A stretch of DNA of 64,000 nucleotides from UBA1258 sp963643225 (GTDB lineage Bacteria; Bacillota; Clostridia; Lachnospirales; Lachnospiraceae): NCBI GenBank assembly GCA_963643225.1, contig CAVIIX010000007.1, positions 1-64,000 of the forward strand, given 5' to 3'. Shown piece after piece: positions 16,464 to 25,044 of the stretch. Both the position numbers and the translations under genes were made by a program. The notes beneath the pieces are model-generated. The model did no database searches and was not told the DNA's origin. It saw only the letters and a list, made by a program, of their open reading frames with translations. Each line of letters starts with the position of its first letter. The stretch's first letter is position 1.

Positions 16464-17432
16464 TTACATACCTCCTTTTCTAAACATTGCATAGAATGAA
16501 TACATGGTGCAGGCTACAACGCAGCCTACTGCAATATCAAGGGGAAGGATAAGACCTGCACTTATAATGTGGCCTGCAATTCCCTTTGAAATATGAGAGT
16601 CAAGATTGTTGGCTCCACAAAAAAAGGCATAACATTTTGCTAACGCATAAAACGCAAGTCCTGCAAAGGTTACTCCTTTACACATCTTTTCATTAAAGAA
16701 ACGTCTTGTCTTATCAAAGCCATAGGCATTAAGGTACATAATCAGAGCAGCGCCCAGAATAGCACCGCCCGAAAATCCTCCGCCCGGCGACAAATGTCCG
16801 TTAAGGATAACATATATACCAAATACCATAATGACAGGCACTAAAATAAGCACTACCTTCTGTAAAATGTCATCATTCTTTGGTTCAAAAATTTTATCTT
16901 CCTTTTCGGCTTCGGAAATAGTCTCAACAATCTTTGTATCCTTAGGATCGCGTTCGTCCTTATCAAGTCTTAACAAAACGGTTACTACAATTGCTGCCAC
17001 GAAAAGTACGTGGGATTCCCCTAACGTATCAAAAGCCCTGTAGTCAAGAATCATGCCTGCCACGATATTTGTAGCACCGGTTTCTTCAAGGCCACTCACA
17101 ATATATCTTTCAGCCACCTCGTTATTGGCAGGATTATTAATGTCCCCTGTAGGAGGCATATTTGAAACCGTCAAAATCAAAACCTCGCTAAAGAAAACCG
17201 CAAATGCTACCGCCAAAGCCTTATATAAAGCGTTCATTTTCTTAAGGTTTTTATTTTTAGTCTCTGAATAGACTTTTCTTTTTACCTTTTTTATATCCGC
17301 TCTGTATTCTTCTTTAGTAACTGTATTTAAAGCTGTCACATCTTCTTCTCTGTCTCTGATTGACATGGAGCCATAATAGTCATCCTTACTTGAATAAATG
17401 AATCCAAGGAGGCTACTTAACTTCTTTTTCAT
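16464..17432 (-). CDS. fused MbhE-MrpB (MnhB) antiporter subunit
   Basis: The 322-residue protein has a charged cytoplasmic N-terminus, a membrane segment near residue 60, then an MbhE-type segment (TGATNIVAGMILDYRAFDTLGE). A linker rich in Glu, Asp and Lys leads to an MnhB domain marked by GHLSPGGGFSGG. In archaeal Mbh these are two proteins, MbhE and MbhF, and in bacterial Mrp the first is part of MrpA. Here they are joined. The start at 17432 has AAAGGAGG nine bases ahead and overlaps the previous gene by 20 bases. Confidence 0.85.
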   Translation of the reverse strand: MKKKLSSLLGFIYSSKDDYYGSMSIRDREEDVTALNTVTKEEYRADIKKVKRKVYSETKNKNLKKMNALYKALAVAFAVFFSEVLILTVSNMPPTGDINNPANNEVAERYIVSGLEETGATNIVAGMILDYRAFDTLGESHVLFVAAIVVTVLLRLDKDERDPKDTKIVETISEAEKEDKIFEPKNDDILQKVVLILVPVIMVFGIYVILNGHLSPGGGFSGGAILGAALIMYLNAYGFDKTRRFFNEKMCKGVTFAGLAFYALAKCYAFFCGANNLDSHISKGIAGHIISAGLILPLDIAVGCVVACTMYSFYAMFRKGGM

Positions 17433-17700
17433 TTTCTTTTGCCTCCTTTTTTTCACTTGCATCCTTAAACATTGCGTGAATTCTGTTTAAGGTTACAAAG
17501 AATAAAATACTTGTAATGCCGGCGCCCACCGCTGCCTCTGTAATGGCAAGGTCTGGAGATTCCAAAAGCATCCAGATAACAGACATTATTAAGCTGTAGG
17601 ACATAAAAATCAGCACAGAATTAAGAAGATTTTTGGAAAAGCTTACCGCTACGGCACATATAACAAGAAATGTTAAAAGTACGCACATGAAAACTGTCAT
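17413..17700 (-). CDS. MbhD-like (DUF4040) antiporter subunit
   Basis: The 95-residue protein has three membrane helices and the LLESPDLAITEAAVGAGITSILFFVTL pattern typical of MbhD and the C-terminal part of MrpA, containing the conserved acidic PDLAITEA turn. It ends in a Lys/Glu tail. It precedes the MbhE-MrpB fusion, as in Mbh operons. Confidence 0.85.
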   Translation of the reverse strand: MTVFMCVLLTFLVICAVAVSFSKNLLNSVLIFMSYSLIMSVIWMLLESPDLAITEAAVGAGITSILFFVTLNRIHAMFKDASEKKEAKENEKEVK

Positions 17701-17711
17701 GTCTATTCCCC

Positions 17712-18068
17712 TTATTTATTGATTAAAGCTTTTGATTCTTCATCGTCTAAAATATCCACGTGACTGTCAAGCTCCTTGTCAGTTTTTGACACAAGACGTG
17801 AAATCAGGTGGCTTGATACAGGAGATGCAAACCAGAAAAACACAAGCACCAGCATCAGTTTAAGACTTGTAAAATCAAGCCCGTTAATAATGCTGGCTCC
17901 AAATATCGTGCAGGCAAGACCGCAGGTGTCGCCGGTTCCTGCAAAATGCATTTTGTTAAGGACATATCGTAGTTTATATACCCCTAAAGTTGCAAGTATA
18001 AAAATTAAAAGTCCCAAGGCTATAAAAAAGCATCCAAGGATAAATCTGATTAAATATAACGTTTCCAT
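17712..18068 (-). CDS. MrpG/MnhG/MbhC-like subunit
   Basis: The 118-residue protein has three membrane helices and the MnhG signature LGVYKLRYVLNKMHFAGTGDTCG followed by LVFFWFASPVSSHLISR. It is the third gene of the cluster and overlaps mnhF by one base. Confidence 0.9.
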   Translation of the reverse strand: METLYLIRFILGCFFIALGLLIFILATLGVYKLRYVLNKMHFAGTGDTCGLACTIFGASIINGLDFTSLKLMLVLVFFWFASPVSSHLISRLVSKTDKELDSHVDILDDEESKALINK

Positions 18069-18388
18069 TATTTTTTATCCTCCTTTCTCGCTTTTCTTTT
18101 AGCTTTATATGCGCCGTAATAGACCTTGCAAAGTACAATAACAGCAAGGAAGGATATCATCGCATAAATAACACATATATCCGCAAGATAACCCTCTCTC
18201 AGCTTAACAAGCAAAACTGTAATTATCGCCATTGTAATGGTGCCTAGCATATTGATTGCTACAATTCTGTCAGCAGCGGTAGGACCAATAATGGATTTAA
18301 TAAGGCAGAGGATTGCAATGATGCCAAGAGCGATTAACACAACAGTTGCAAACTGTGAATAGGCTTCAAAAAATTTAATTTCATTCAT
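18068..18388 (-). CDS. MrpF/MnhF/MbhB-like subunit
   Basis: The 106-residue protein has three helices and the MnhF core GPTAADRIVAINMLGT followed by YLADICVIYAMISFLA. It overlaps both neighbours (ATGA with mnhE), so the three small subunits are translationally coupled. Confidence 0.9.
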   Translation of the reverse strand: MNEIKFFEAYSQFATVVLIALGIIAILCLIKSIIGPTAADRIVAINMLGTITMAIITVLLVKLREGYLADICVIYAMISFLAVIVLCKVYYGAYKAKRKARKEDKK

Positions 18389-18858
18389 CTTTCAAAGCCC
18401 TCCTCTAAGCGTGCAAGTTTCCTTTCGAATATAGTGTCGTTTAACCCTGTTGCCAGTGATTCATCAAAGCAGTGGATTGTGTAGGTGTCATCAATTAAAG
18501 AAACCGTAATGGTGCCCGGAGTAAGAGTAATGGCATTTGCCAGGAGCACTCTTCCGATTTTAGTCTTAAGCCCTGTTTTAAAGCTGACAATTACTGGACG
18601 TCTCTCTGAAGACTTCTTATGAAAGAAAAGCTTAAACAGCGTCACGTTCGCCTTTATAACCTCCCACAATAATATAAACACATAAGCAATCACCTGAGGG
18701 AGCTTCTTCATTATGAATAAATCCTTTTTAACGCTGTAACCCATAAAGGCACAGGCGAAGGCATAAATTGCCGCCGCAATCACCACTCCGAATATGGCAA
18801 TTTCAAGAGTGAAGGCACCGTTAAATATTACCCAGCAAAAGAAAAGTAACAAAAACAT
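18385..18858 (-). CDS. MrpE/MnhE/MbhA-like subunit
   Basis: The 157-residue first gene of the antiporter cluster. It has the MnhE pattern: two N-terminal helices, LLWEVIKANVTLFKLFF, then LLANAITLTPGTITVSL. MrpE is needed for assembly of Mrp complexes. The ATG follows ATGAGGATATAAAT. Confidence 0.9.
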   Translation of the reverse strand: MFLLLFFCWVIFNGAFTLEIAIFGVVIAAAIYAFACAFMGYSVKKDLFIMKKLPQVIAYVFILLWEVIKANVTLFKLFFHKKSSERRPVIVSFKTGLKTKIGRVLLANAITLTPGTITVSLIDDTYTIHCFDESLATGLNDTIFERKLARLEEGFER

Positions 18859-18873
18859 ATTTATATCCTCATT

Positions 18874-18917
18874 TTTATAACACTAAAAATATACTTTGGC
18901 AATTTTTTAACACACAA
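18874..18917 (-). promoter_or_regulatory. possible promoter(s) of the antiporter cluster
   Basis: Two overlapping candidates exist on the minus strand: TTGTGT-17-GTATAT (18889-18917) and TTGCCA-17-TATAAA (18874-18902). The first leaves a leader of about 24 bases and is preferred. The second would start transcription at the ribosome site. Confidence 0.4.
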
Positions 18918-19007
18918 AATTTTGTCTTTCTTTTAAGCGTCTATATGTATAATTTAATGCCGCAAATCGACATTAAGTTTCTGAAAGCTTTAATGTTTTT
19001 CTTTTAT

Positions 19008-20036
19008 CTATAATAATTCAGCAATCTCCAATACCATTTTTTCCGTCTTTTCCCAGCCTAAGCAGGCATCAGTGATTGACTTTCCGTATATTCCTTCTCC
19101 AATCTTTTGATTTCCGTCTTCAATATAGCTTTCAACCATAAAGCCTTTCAAAAGCCTCTTTATATCTGCATTGTGACGTGCCGAATGAAGCACTTCTTTA
19201 ATGATACGAGGCTGCTCAAAGGGATTCTTTCCGGAATTTGCATGATTGGCATCAACTACCAGGGCAGGATTTAAATATTCTTCCTCCTTGTAAAACTCAC
19301 AAAGCCTTACAAGATCCTCATAATGATAGTTGGGCTGCGAAGTGCCCTGCTTGTTCGAATATCCTCTCAAAATTGCATGAGCCACAGGGTTTCCGTGTGA
19401 ATGAGCCTCCCAGCCTCTGTAAATAAAGGTTTGTCCGTGCTGGGCTGCCTTAATGGCATTCATCATGACCGAATATACTCCCGATGTTGGATTCTTCATG
19501 CCTACCGGAACCTCGATTCCGCTTGCCGTAAGCCTGTGCTCCTGATTTTCAACGCTTCTTGCCCCGACCGCAACATAGCCAAGCAAATCATCCAGATACT
19601 TGTAGCTGCCTGGATATAGCATCTCATCCGCACAGGAAAAGCCTGTTTCCTCAACGGCTCTCATATGCATGCGTCTTGTCGCAATTATTCCCTGAAACAT
19701 ATCCGGCTTTGCATTAGGATCGGGCTGATGAAGAAGACCCTTGTAGCCTTCTCCCGTTGTACGGGGTTTATTCGTGTAAACTCTCGGAATAATTAAGATT
19801 TTCTCCTCAACCTTGTCGGATAATTTTTTTAATCTGCAAAGGTAATCGAGTACGCTGTCCTCTCTGTCTGCCGAGCATGGTCCGATGATTAGAGCAAGCC
19901 TGTCAGATTTTCCCTCAAAAACATTCATTATCTCCAGGCGCTTCTTACCTACATCCTCGCTTACCTTCAGGGTAACGGGATACATTTCCTTTACTTCCAT
20001 GGGAATGGCAAGCTTTCTTTCAAAATCCATATTCAT
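19008..20036 (-). CDS. aroF: 3-deoxy-7-phosphoheptulonate (DAHP) synthase, class I
   Basis: The 342-residue enzyme condenses phosphoenolpyruvate and erythrose 4-phosphate, the first shikimate step. It has LIIGPCSADREDSVLDY, RVYTNKPRTTGEGYKGL, GARSVENQEHR and VDANHANSGKNP, all hallmarks of the AroF/G/H type including metal ligands (Cys of GPCS, His, Glu). The start overlaps the end of the tyrA stub (ATGA). The AroF/G/H sub-type, and so the feedback amino acid, cannot be told by eye, and the symbol is provisional. Confidence 0.93.
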   Translation of the reverse strand: MNMDFERKLAIPMEVKEMYPVTLKVSEDVGKKRLEIMNVFEGKSDRLALIIGPCSADREDSVLDYLCRLKKLSDKVEEKILIIPRVYTNKPRTTGEGYKGLLHQPDPNAKPDMFQGIIATRRMHMRAVEETGFSCADEMLYPGSYKYLDDLLGYVAVGARSVENQEHRLTASGIEVPVGMKNPTSGVYSVMMNAIKAAQHGQTFIYRGWEAHSHGNPVAHAILRGYSNKQGTSQPNYHYEDLVRLCEFYKEEEYLNPALVVDANHANSGKNPFEQPRIIKEVLHSARHNADIKRLLKGFMVESYIEDGNQKIGEGIYGKSITDACLGWEKTEKMVLEIAELL

Positions 20037-20206
20037 ATCAAAATACCTCTTTTATTTTTAAAAACTTCGGCCCTTGTGTCGATTGCGCTTACAGGATAGC
20101 CAAGCCTCTTAAAGGCCTTTGCAGGGCTTTTGCCAATAAGTCCCAATCCGACTATAAGGATATCGCTTTTATATGAGCAAGTAGCGAAGCAGAGTGCAAA
20201 TATCAT
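20033..20206 (-). pseudogene. tyrA: tyrA stub: N-terminal fragment of prephenate dehydrogenase
   Basis: A 57-codon frame starts with an ATG overlapping the aroA stop (ATGA) and ends overlapping the DAHP synthase ATG. After about 15 odd residues it reads SDILIVGLGLIGKSPAKAFK, then RLGYPVSAID. This is the NAD-binding GxGxxG start of prephenate dehydrogenase. It then runs out within 15 residues; the family is about 280-370 aa long, so roughly six sevenths is missing. The first 15 codons coincide with a copy of the dispersed repeat at 20172-20212. Tyrosine synthesis through this gene is impossible. Confidence 0.8.
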
Positions 20207-20213
20207 TGACACA
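20172..20213 (+). repeat. dispersed repeat, diverged copy
   Basis: GAGCAAGTAGCGAAGCAGAG (20175-20194) is followed by TGCAAATATCATTGACAC. It matches the copy at 53407-53447 (opposite strand) almost base for base. Its right half, TGCAAATATCATTGACAC, resembles the core of the other copies (TGCGAATCATTGGCAC). It overlaps the aroA stop codon and the start of the tyrA stub. Confidence 0.6.
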
Positions 20214-21417
20214 ATCCGCTAAAATTTACTCCTATTCCGAGCCCTTTTATATCATTAAAGAAATTTGGATAGCTCTTCCTTACTGCCTCCGCCTCATTTA
20301 TAATACCGCCTGTAAGCGTCAGCAAAAGCGTTAGGCTCATGACAATCCTGTGATCGTTATGTCCGCAAAGCGTTTCCGTAGGTTTCCTTAATTCCGATTT
20401 GATAATTGTAATCGAATTTTGTGTGCTTTCACTTTTTACGCCAAGCTTTAAAAGCTCCTCGCACATCACCCTGCCTCTATCGCTTTCCTTAAGCTTAAGA
20501 CGTTTTGTTCCAGTAAACGTTCCTCCGTTTAAGGCAGCCGCTACGGCAAATAAAACTGGGCCAAGATCCGGACAATCCGTTATATCAATCTTAGCATTTT
20601 CATTTTTCAAAGCTTCAAAGCAATCCTTGTAAACCCTGTCTCCCTGAAGCGTATCCCTGTTAAGTCCTAAGACACATACATCACCTCCAAGGTAATTAAA
20701 GGCTTCCAGAAAAGCCGCGTTCGATTCGTCACCCTCAACGGTAACATTTGAAGCTGTATATTTTCCAGGCAAAACCATCAAGGTATTATCATCTTCAAAA
20801 AAAGCTTCTGCTTTAAAGGCCTTTAGAGCCTGAAGTGTCAGGTAAATATACGACCTGCTCTCAATTGGAGGAGTTATCTTAATTTCACCTCCTCCAAGCA
20901 AAGGAAGTATAAACAAAAGTGCCGTAATAAACTGACTGCTGATATTTCCCTTAACCTCAAAGCTGTTATTTTTAAGCTTTCCGTTTACATAGATATAATT
21001 TTCTTCCTTTTTAAACTCAATACCCTCTAAAGTGCAAATATCTTCAAAAATCATGAAAGGCCTGTTTCTTAAGGTTTCACTTCCGTAAAATTTTGAAGGA
21101 ACACCCAGCAAAAGAGCCACCCCCATAAAGAAACGCATCGTGCTTCCGGATTCTCTGCAGTAAAAAGAAAAAGAAGCTTTCTTTACCTTCCCGTCAATAC
21201 CGGTAATCGTAAGAGTTGATCCGTCTCTTTTAATTGTGGCTCCAAGTTCTTTTGCACAATCCAATGTTGCGAGGATGTCCTCTGAATAATCTATATTTGA
21301 AATGACACTTGTCCCCTTTGAAAGAGATGCGCAGATAATATATCTGTGCGAAAGACTTTTTGACGGTGGTGTCATAATTTCTCCGTGTGCTTTTGATATA
21401 TCAATGATTGCTTCCAC
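20203..21417 (-). CDS. aroA: EPSP synthase (3-phosphoshikimate 1-carboxyvinyltransferase)
   Basis: The 404-residue enzyme transfers enolpyruvate to shikimate 3-phosphate. Visible motifs are SKSLSHRYIICASL, a CRESGSTMRF loop, RNRPF, the DESNAAF loop, LKLKESDR and HDHRIVMS near the C-terminus. The start is GTG at 21417, with AGGAG eight bases upstream. The 3' end overlaps the tyrA stub by ATGA. It is slightly shorter than the usual 425-430 aa but has all catalytic blocks. Confidence 0.94.
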   Translation of the reverse strand: MEAIIDISKAHGEIMTPPSKSLSHRYIICASLSKGTSVISNIDYSEDILATLDCAKELGATIKRDGSTLTITGIDGKVKKASFSFYCRESGSTMRFFMGVALLLGVPSKFYGSETLRNRPFMIFEDICTLEGIEFKKEENYIYVNGKLKNNSFEVKGNISSQFITALLFILPLLGGGEIKITPPIESRSYIYLTLQALKAFKAEAFFEDDNTLMVLPGKYTASNVTVEGDESNAAFLEAFNYLGGDVCVLGLNRDTLQGDRVYKDCFEALKNENAKIDITDCPDLGPVLFAVAAALNGGTFTGTKRLKLKESDRGRVMCEELLKLGVKSESTQNSITIIKSELRKPTETLCGHNDHRIVMSLTLLLTLTGGIINEAEAVRKSYPNFFNDIKGLGIGVNFSGLCQ

Positions 21418-21573
21418 TTGGCATTTCTCCTAAATATTCACAAATAAAGTCAATGGCTTCAAAACCTTTACGGCATCCTGTTTCCTTAAGTTCATATTGA
21501 TACTTGCCTAAGGACTTCTGTATTTTCTTTGAATAGCTGTGCGAAAGTTTTCGCCAGTTAAATCGTATTCCAG
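21401..21573 (-). pseudogene. aroE: aroE stub: frameshifted N-terminal fragment of shikimate dehydrogenase
   Basis: Directly after the aroC stop the minus strand encodes LEYDLTGE in one frame. After an apparent one-base loss in an A run (21548-21551) it continues KLSHSYSKKIQKSLGKYQYE in the next frame, then LKE. Together this is the start of shikimate dehydrogenase, which normally reads like MEYGLxGEKLGHSFS and carries the two shikimate-binding serines. The expected ATG is CTG here. After LKE come about 26 unplaced residues, then a stop inside the aroA start. About 85 per cent of a 270-290 aa enzyme is missing. Confidence 0.8.
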
Positions 21574-22671
21574 CTATCTATCTTCTAGAAAATATTCTGT
21601 TCCGAAGTATGTTGAAAGCATATCATATACACAAAGAGCGGCAATGGAATCAACCACAATTCTTGCTCTGTGAATAATTGCCGGATCGTGACGGCCCTTG
21701 ATTTCAAGAGAGGCGTTGGTCATTGAATTGATATCAACGCTGTCCTGCTTCTTATAAATCGACGGTGTGGGCTTAACGGCACATTTAAAGATAATGGGCA
21801 TACCGTTTGAAATTCCTCCGTTAATTCCTCCGTTATTGTTGGTGGTCGTAATGACCTGTCCTTCAGATACTCTGAAGGGATCATTATATTCACTTCCGAA
21901 ACCTGAAACCTTGTTAAAAGCATCACCAAATTCAACACCCTTAATACCCGGAATTGAAAACAGTGCATGCGAAAGCAAACCCTCTATACTGTCAAACCAG
22001 GGTTCACCTATACCCGCAGGCATATTCAGAATGACACTTTCAAGCACCCCTCCGACACTGTCCTTGCATTCCGAAGCCTTTAAAATTGTATCCTGCATAA
22101 TACCTGCCTTATGTACGTCAAGAACAGGAAAGCTTAAATCGGATAGTGTCTTTATATCGGCCTCATAATCATCAAATGGCCTGTCAGAAATCCCGGCAAG
22201 GGATGAAATATGCGTCCCGATTAATATATTCTTTTTCCTTAATGCAGGAATAACTATCGCACCGGCCGCTACCAGGGCAGCCGTAACTCGGCCACTAAAG
22301 TGCCCGCCTCCGTGATAGTCCTCAAAGCCTTTATATTTGCAAAACGCCGTGTAATCCGCATGTCCTGGGCGAGCAATTCTGACAGCAGCTTCATAATCCT
22401 TTGAATGCTGTGCTGTATTCTGAATTAAAACAGTAAGCGGAGTGCCTGTCGTAAATCCGTTATAAGCACCGCTCGCTATTATAAACTCATCCGCCTCGAT
22501 CCTTGCAGTTGAAATCTTCCCAGACGGGCGCCTTAAAGAAAGCTGATGCCTTATAAAATCATCTTCTATTTTAATCCCCGGAGCAAGTCCGTCAAGAACT
22601 ATTCCTATGTATGGACCGTGACTTTCACCAAAAATCGTCATTTGCATGTTGTTTCCGAAAGTGTTCTTCAT
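21574..22671 (-). CDS. aroC: chorismate synthase
   Basis: The 365-residue flavoenzyme makes chorismate from EPSP. It has FGESHGPYIGIVLDG at the start, RRPSG, RPGHADYTAFCKYKG, the DYHGGGHFSGR FMN-binding loop and GGINGGISNGMPI. I start at the ATG at 22671 behind GGAGGAGAT; the longer reading to 22698 has no ribosome site. It lies 55 bases after aroB and directly before the aroE stub. Confidence 0.95.
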   Translation of the reverse strand: MKNTFGNNMQMTIFGESHGPYIGIVLDGLAPGIKIEDDFIRHQLSLRRPSGKISTARIEADEFIIASGAYNGFTTGTPLTVLIQNTAQHSKDYEAAVRIARPGHADYTAFCKYKGFEDYHGGGHFSGRVTAALVAAGAIVIPALRKKNILIGTHISSLAGISDRPFDDYEADIKTLSDLSFPVLDVHKAGIMQDTILKASECKDSVGGVLESVILNMPAGIGEPWFDSIEGLLSHALFSIPGIKGVEFGDAFNKVSGFGSEYNDPFRVSEGQVITTTNNNGGINGGISNGMPIIFKCAVKPTPSIYKKQDSVDINSMTNASLEIKGRHDPAIIHRARIVVDSIAALCVYDMLSTYFGTEYFLEDR

Positions 22672-22726
22672 ATCTCCTCCAGCCGTTTGGTCTTTCAAAC
22701 GTAAGATCCTCTAAGGAAAGGCTTCT

Positions 22727-23719
22727 TTAAAGTCTTTCTTTCAGTTCGTCAAGTGTCATTTCCCTGATTTCGTACTTTCCTGCTTCTTCAACGAAAATTG
22801 TTGAAATCGTATCCCCATTTGACTTCTTATCATGGGAAATTGCATTCAGGGCTTTTTCCTTGTCAAAATCAAACTCTGTGGGAAGGTTCAGCATATTAAG
22901 GACTTTTGTAAGCCTCTCCTTTACAGGTTCTGAACACATCCTAAGCATTCCAAGTGCCACGCTTTCTCCGTGAAGTAATTTCTCTCCCGAAGAAACTTCA
23001 ATTCCATGACCAAGGGTATGTCCAAAATTCAGAACTTTTCTTAAGCCTTTTTCTTTTTCGTCAGCTTCTACCACTTTTCTTTTTATGTCAAGGGATTTAT
23101 AGATAAGCTTTGATAAATCGTTAAAATCGACACCCTTTTCAAAGCCTGCAAAAAGTTCACCGTCAAAGGTTAAGGACATTTTCACTGCCTCCGCAAGACC
23201 GTTTGAAATCTGACGTTTAGGAAGCGTCTTAAACACGTCCGGATCGATAAGAACTTTCTTTGGCTGATAAAAGGCTCCGATGATGTTCTTTACACCATGA
23301 AAATTAACGGCAGTCTTGCCCCCGATTGATGAATCAACAGAAGCTAAGACAGTAGTCGGAACATTGTAAAAATCTATTCCTCTCATATAGGATGCTGCAA
23401 CAAAGCCCGCAAGGTCACCGACAACGCCTCCGCCGACTGAAACTACGCAGTCTTTACGTGTAAAATCATTGTTTAAAAGTTCACAAAGCAAAGCTTCATA
23501 GGTACTAAGCTCCTTTGAACCCTCTCCCATGCTGACGGTCCGAACAATTCCCTGCTTACACTTTAAGGCCACCCTCTCTGCATACTCCTTTGGAACACCA
23601 GAATCGGTAACTATCATTACCTTTCTGTCAAGATTAAGCTCATTACCGGCTCTGTTTAAAGCACCTTTTTCGATGATAATATCGTAAGGTGACGTTTTTA
23701 ATTCTACACTTAGCTTCAT
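22727..23719 (-). CDS. aroB: 3-dehydroquinate synthase
   Basis: The 330-residue NAD- and metal-dependent enzyme cyclises DAHP. It shows GGGVVGDLAGFVAASYMRG, PTTVLASVDSSIGGKTAVN, and the metal-binding Glu/His set NGLAEAVK, LNFGHTLGHGIE and LHGESVALGM. It is 11 bases after pheA. Confidence 0.96.
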   Translation of the reverse strand: MKLSVELKTSPYDIIIEKGALNRAGNELNLDRKVMIVTDSGVPKEYAERVALKCKQGIVRTVSMGEGSKELSTYEALLCELLNNDFTRKDCVVSVGGGVVGDLAGFVAASYMRGIDFYNVPTTVLASVDSSIGGKTAVNFHGVKNIIGAFYQPKKVLIDPDVFKTLPKRQISNGLAEAVKMSLTFDGELFAGFEKGVDFNDLSKLIYKSLDIKRKVVEADEKEKGLRKVLNFGHTLGHGIEVSSGEKLLHGESVALGMLRMCSEPVKERLTKVLNMLNLPTEFDFDKEKALNAISHDKKSNGDTISTIFVEEAGKYEIREMTLDELKERL

Positions 23720-23730
23720 GCTTCCTCCGC

Positions 23731-24825
23731 CTAAATCCGTGTTTCTGGTTTATAGGTGCCTATTACCTTGACTGATTCGCAGACAACAGAAAGAGCCTTA
23801 AGCATCTCGGAACCATTGACAGTATTAATCTTACCTTCAATCTCCGTATAGAAATAATAGGTCCAGTTCTTGTCTTTATTAGGACGGCTTTTTATAACAC
23901 GCATGTTATATCCGTAAGCACCGATTGTCGAAACTGCCTTCGCAAGCGAACCTGCATCGTTTTTGACGGTAAACATTAAGATGAAAGCATTAAAATCGCT
24001 GTTTACCTTCATCTGATTCTTACTCTTTGAAAAAACTGCAAAACGTGTTGTATTCTGGTCGCTCTTATTGATGTCGTGATCTAAAATCGTAAGCCCGTAA
24101 AGCTTTGCGGTTTCCTTGCTCGCAATGGCGCCGACATGTATGTCACCGTTATCGGCTATTTCTTTGGCCGCTCTTGCCGTATTGTCCGAGTGAACAGTAT
24201 TATAATGATGTTCAAAAATAAACTCGTTGCACTGCTCCAAGGCCTGCGGATGACTTACAACAGTTGTAATCGTATCAAGCGAGCTTCCCTTAACTCCGAG
24301 AAGGCATTGGGAAACACTAAGCTCATAGACTCCGTTTATATACAGGCTTCCGTTAAGCATTAAATCGGTTACCTGACCGACCTCTCCCGCATAGCTGTTT
24401 TCAATAGGAAGAACACAAAGCTCGCAGTCTCCTCTTTCGACCGATTCATAGGCTTCTTTAAAATTCTTACAGGAAATTCTATGAGCATCCGGAATAATCT
24501 TTTCACAGGAAATTGCGGCAAAAGAACCTTCAATTCCGCTGTATGCGACTCTGACTCCGCTTATAAGCTTGTGCTGATACTTCTTTGAAACCTCCAGTAA
24601 GCCGGCAAAAAATTCTCTGTAATAAGGCTCTATATCTGGATTACTCAGATATCCCACATTTCTCTCCATCAGTATTTTTTCCCTGTTCTTGTCAAGCACA
24701 GGAAGACCGTGAGATTTTTTATATTCCGAAACGGTCTTTGAACACTGCATTCTTTTTTCAAAAAGTGAAGCCATTTCTTTATCTATCGCTTCAATTTCGG
24801 CTCTTGCCTCGTCCATTTCATTCAT
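23731..24825 (-). CDS. pheA: bifunctional chorismate mutase/prephenate dehydratase
   Basis: The 364-residue protein has an AroQ-type chorismate mutase domain (about residues 1-88), a prephenate dehydratase domain (about 105-280) with the catalytic TRF triplet (QNTTRFAVF), and an ACT domain (about 290-360) for phenylalanine feedback. It directs chorismate to phenylalanine. It is the first gene of the aromatic operon, behind the promoter at 24864-24892. No T-box or leader peptide is evident upstream. Confidence 0.95.
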   Translation of the reverse strand: MNEMDEARAEIEAIDKEMASLFEKRMQCSKTVSEYKKSHGLPVLDKNREKILMERNVGYLSNPDIEPYYREFFAGLLEVSKKYQHKLISGVRVAYSGIEGSFAAISCEKIIPDAHRISCKNFKEAYESVERGDCELCVLPIENSYAGEVGQVTDLMLNGSLYINGVYELSVSQCLLGVKGSSLDTITTVVSHPQALEQCNEFIFEHHYNTVHSDNTARAAKEIADNGDIHVGAIASKETAKLYGLTILDHDINKSDQNTTRFAVFSKSKNQMKVNSDFNAFILMFTVKNDAGSLAKAVSTIGAYGYNMRVIKSRPNKDKNWTYYFYTEIEGKINTVNGSEMLKALSVVCESVKVIGTYKPETRI

Positions 24826-24863
24826 AAATAAACTTTCCTTTAAATTCTTTAATTATAAGAGAT

Positions 24864-24892
24864 AGGATAACACCCTTAAAAATCAACGTCAA
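24864..24892 (-). promoter_or_regulatory. promoter of the aromatic operon
   Basis: On the minus strand there is TTGACG (24887-24892), a 17-base spacer and TATCCT (24864-24869). A TATAAT lies a few bases further on and could serve as an alternative -10 box. Confidence 0.6.
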
Positions 24893-25044
24893 TACGTTAA
24901 AGTGAAAAAGTGCCGACCGTTTTTTACACACAAATTTTGCCTTTTATCACGGCTATTATATCTAATTAACAGTTAACGATTTAGTAATATTATGTTTAGG
25001 CATTATAATGCTTTAATATGCAAGGAAACTAGGGAGGCATGCGC

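Noticed and set aside
9956..18858. Complex I or formate hydrogenlyase operon
   Set aside because: NuoB, NuoD, NuoI or hydrogenase large and small subunits are not present, and the small E-F-G subunits fit Mrp/Mbh better.
24826..25038. Possible T-box or leader peptide upstream of pheA
   Set aside because: No T-box sequence (such as TGGNACCGCG), no Phe/Tyr-rich short frame and no terminator stem were found; only promoter boxes are visible.
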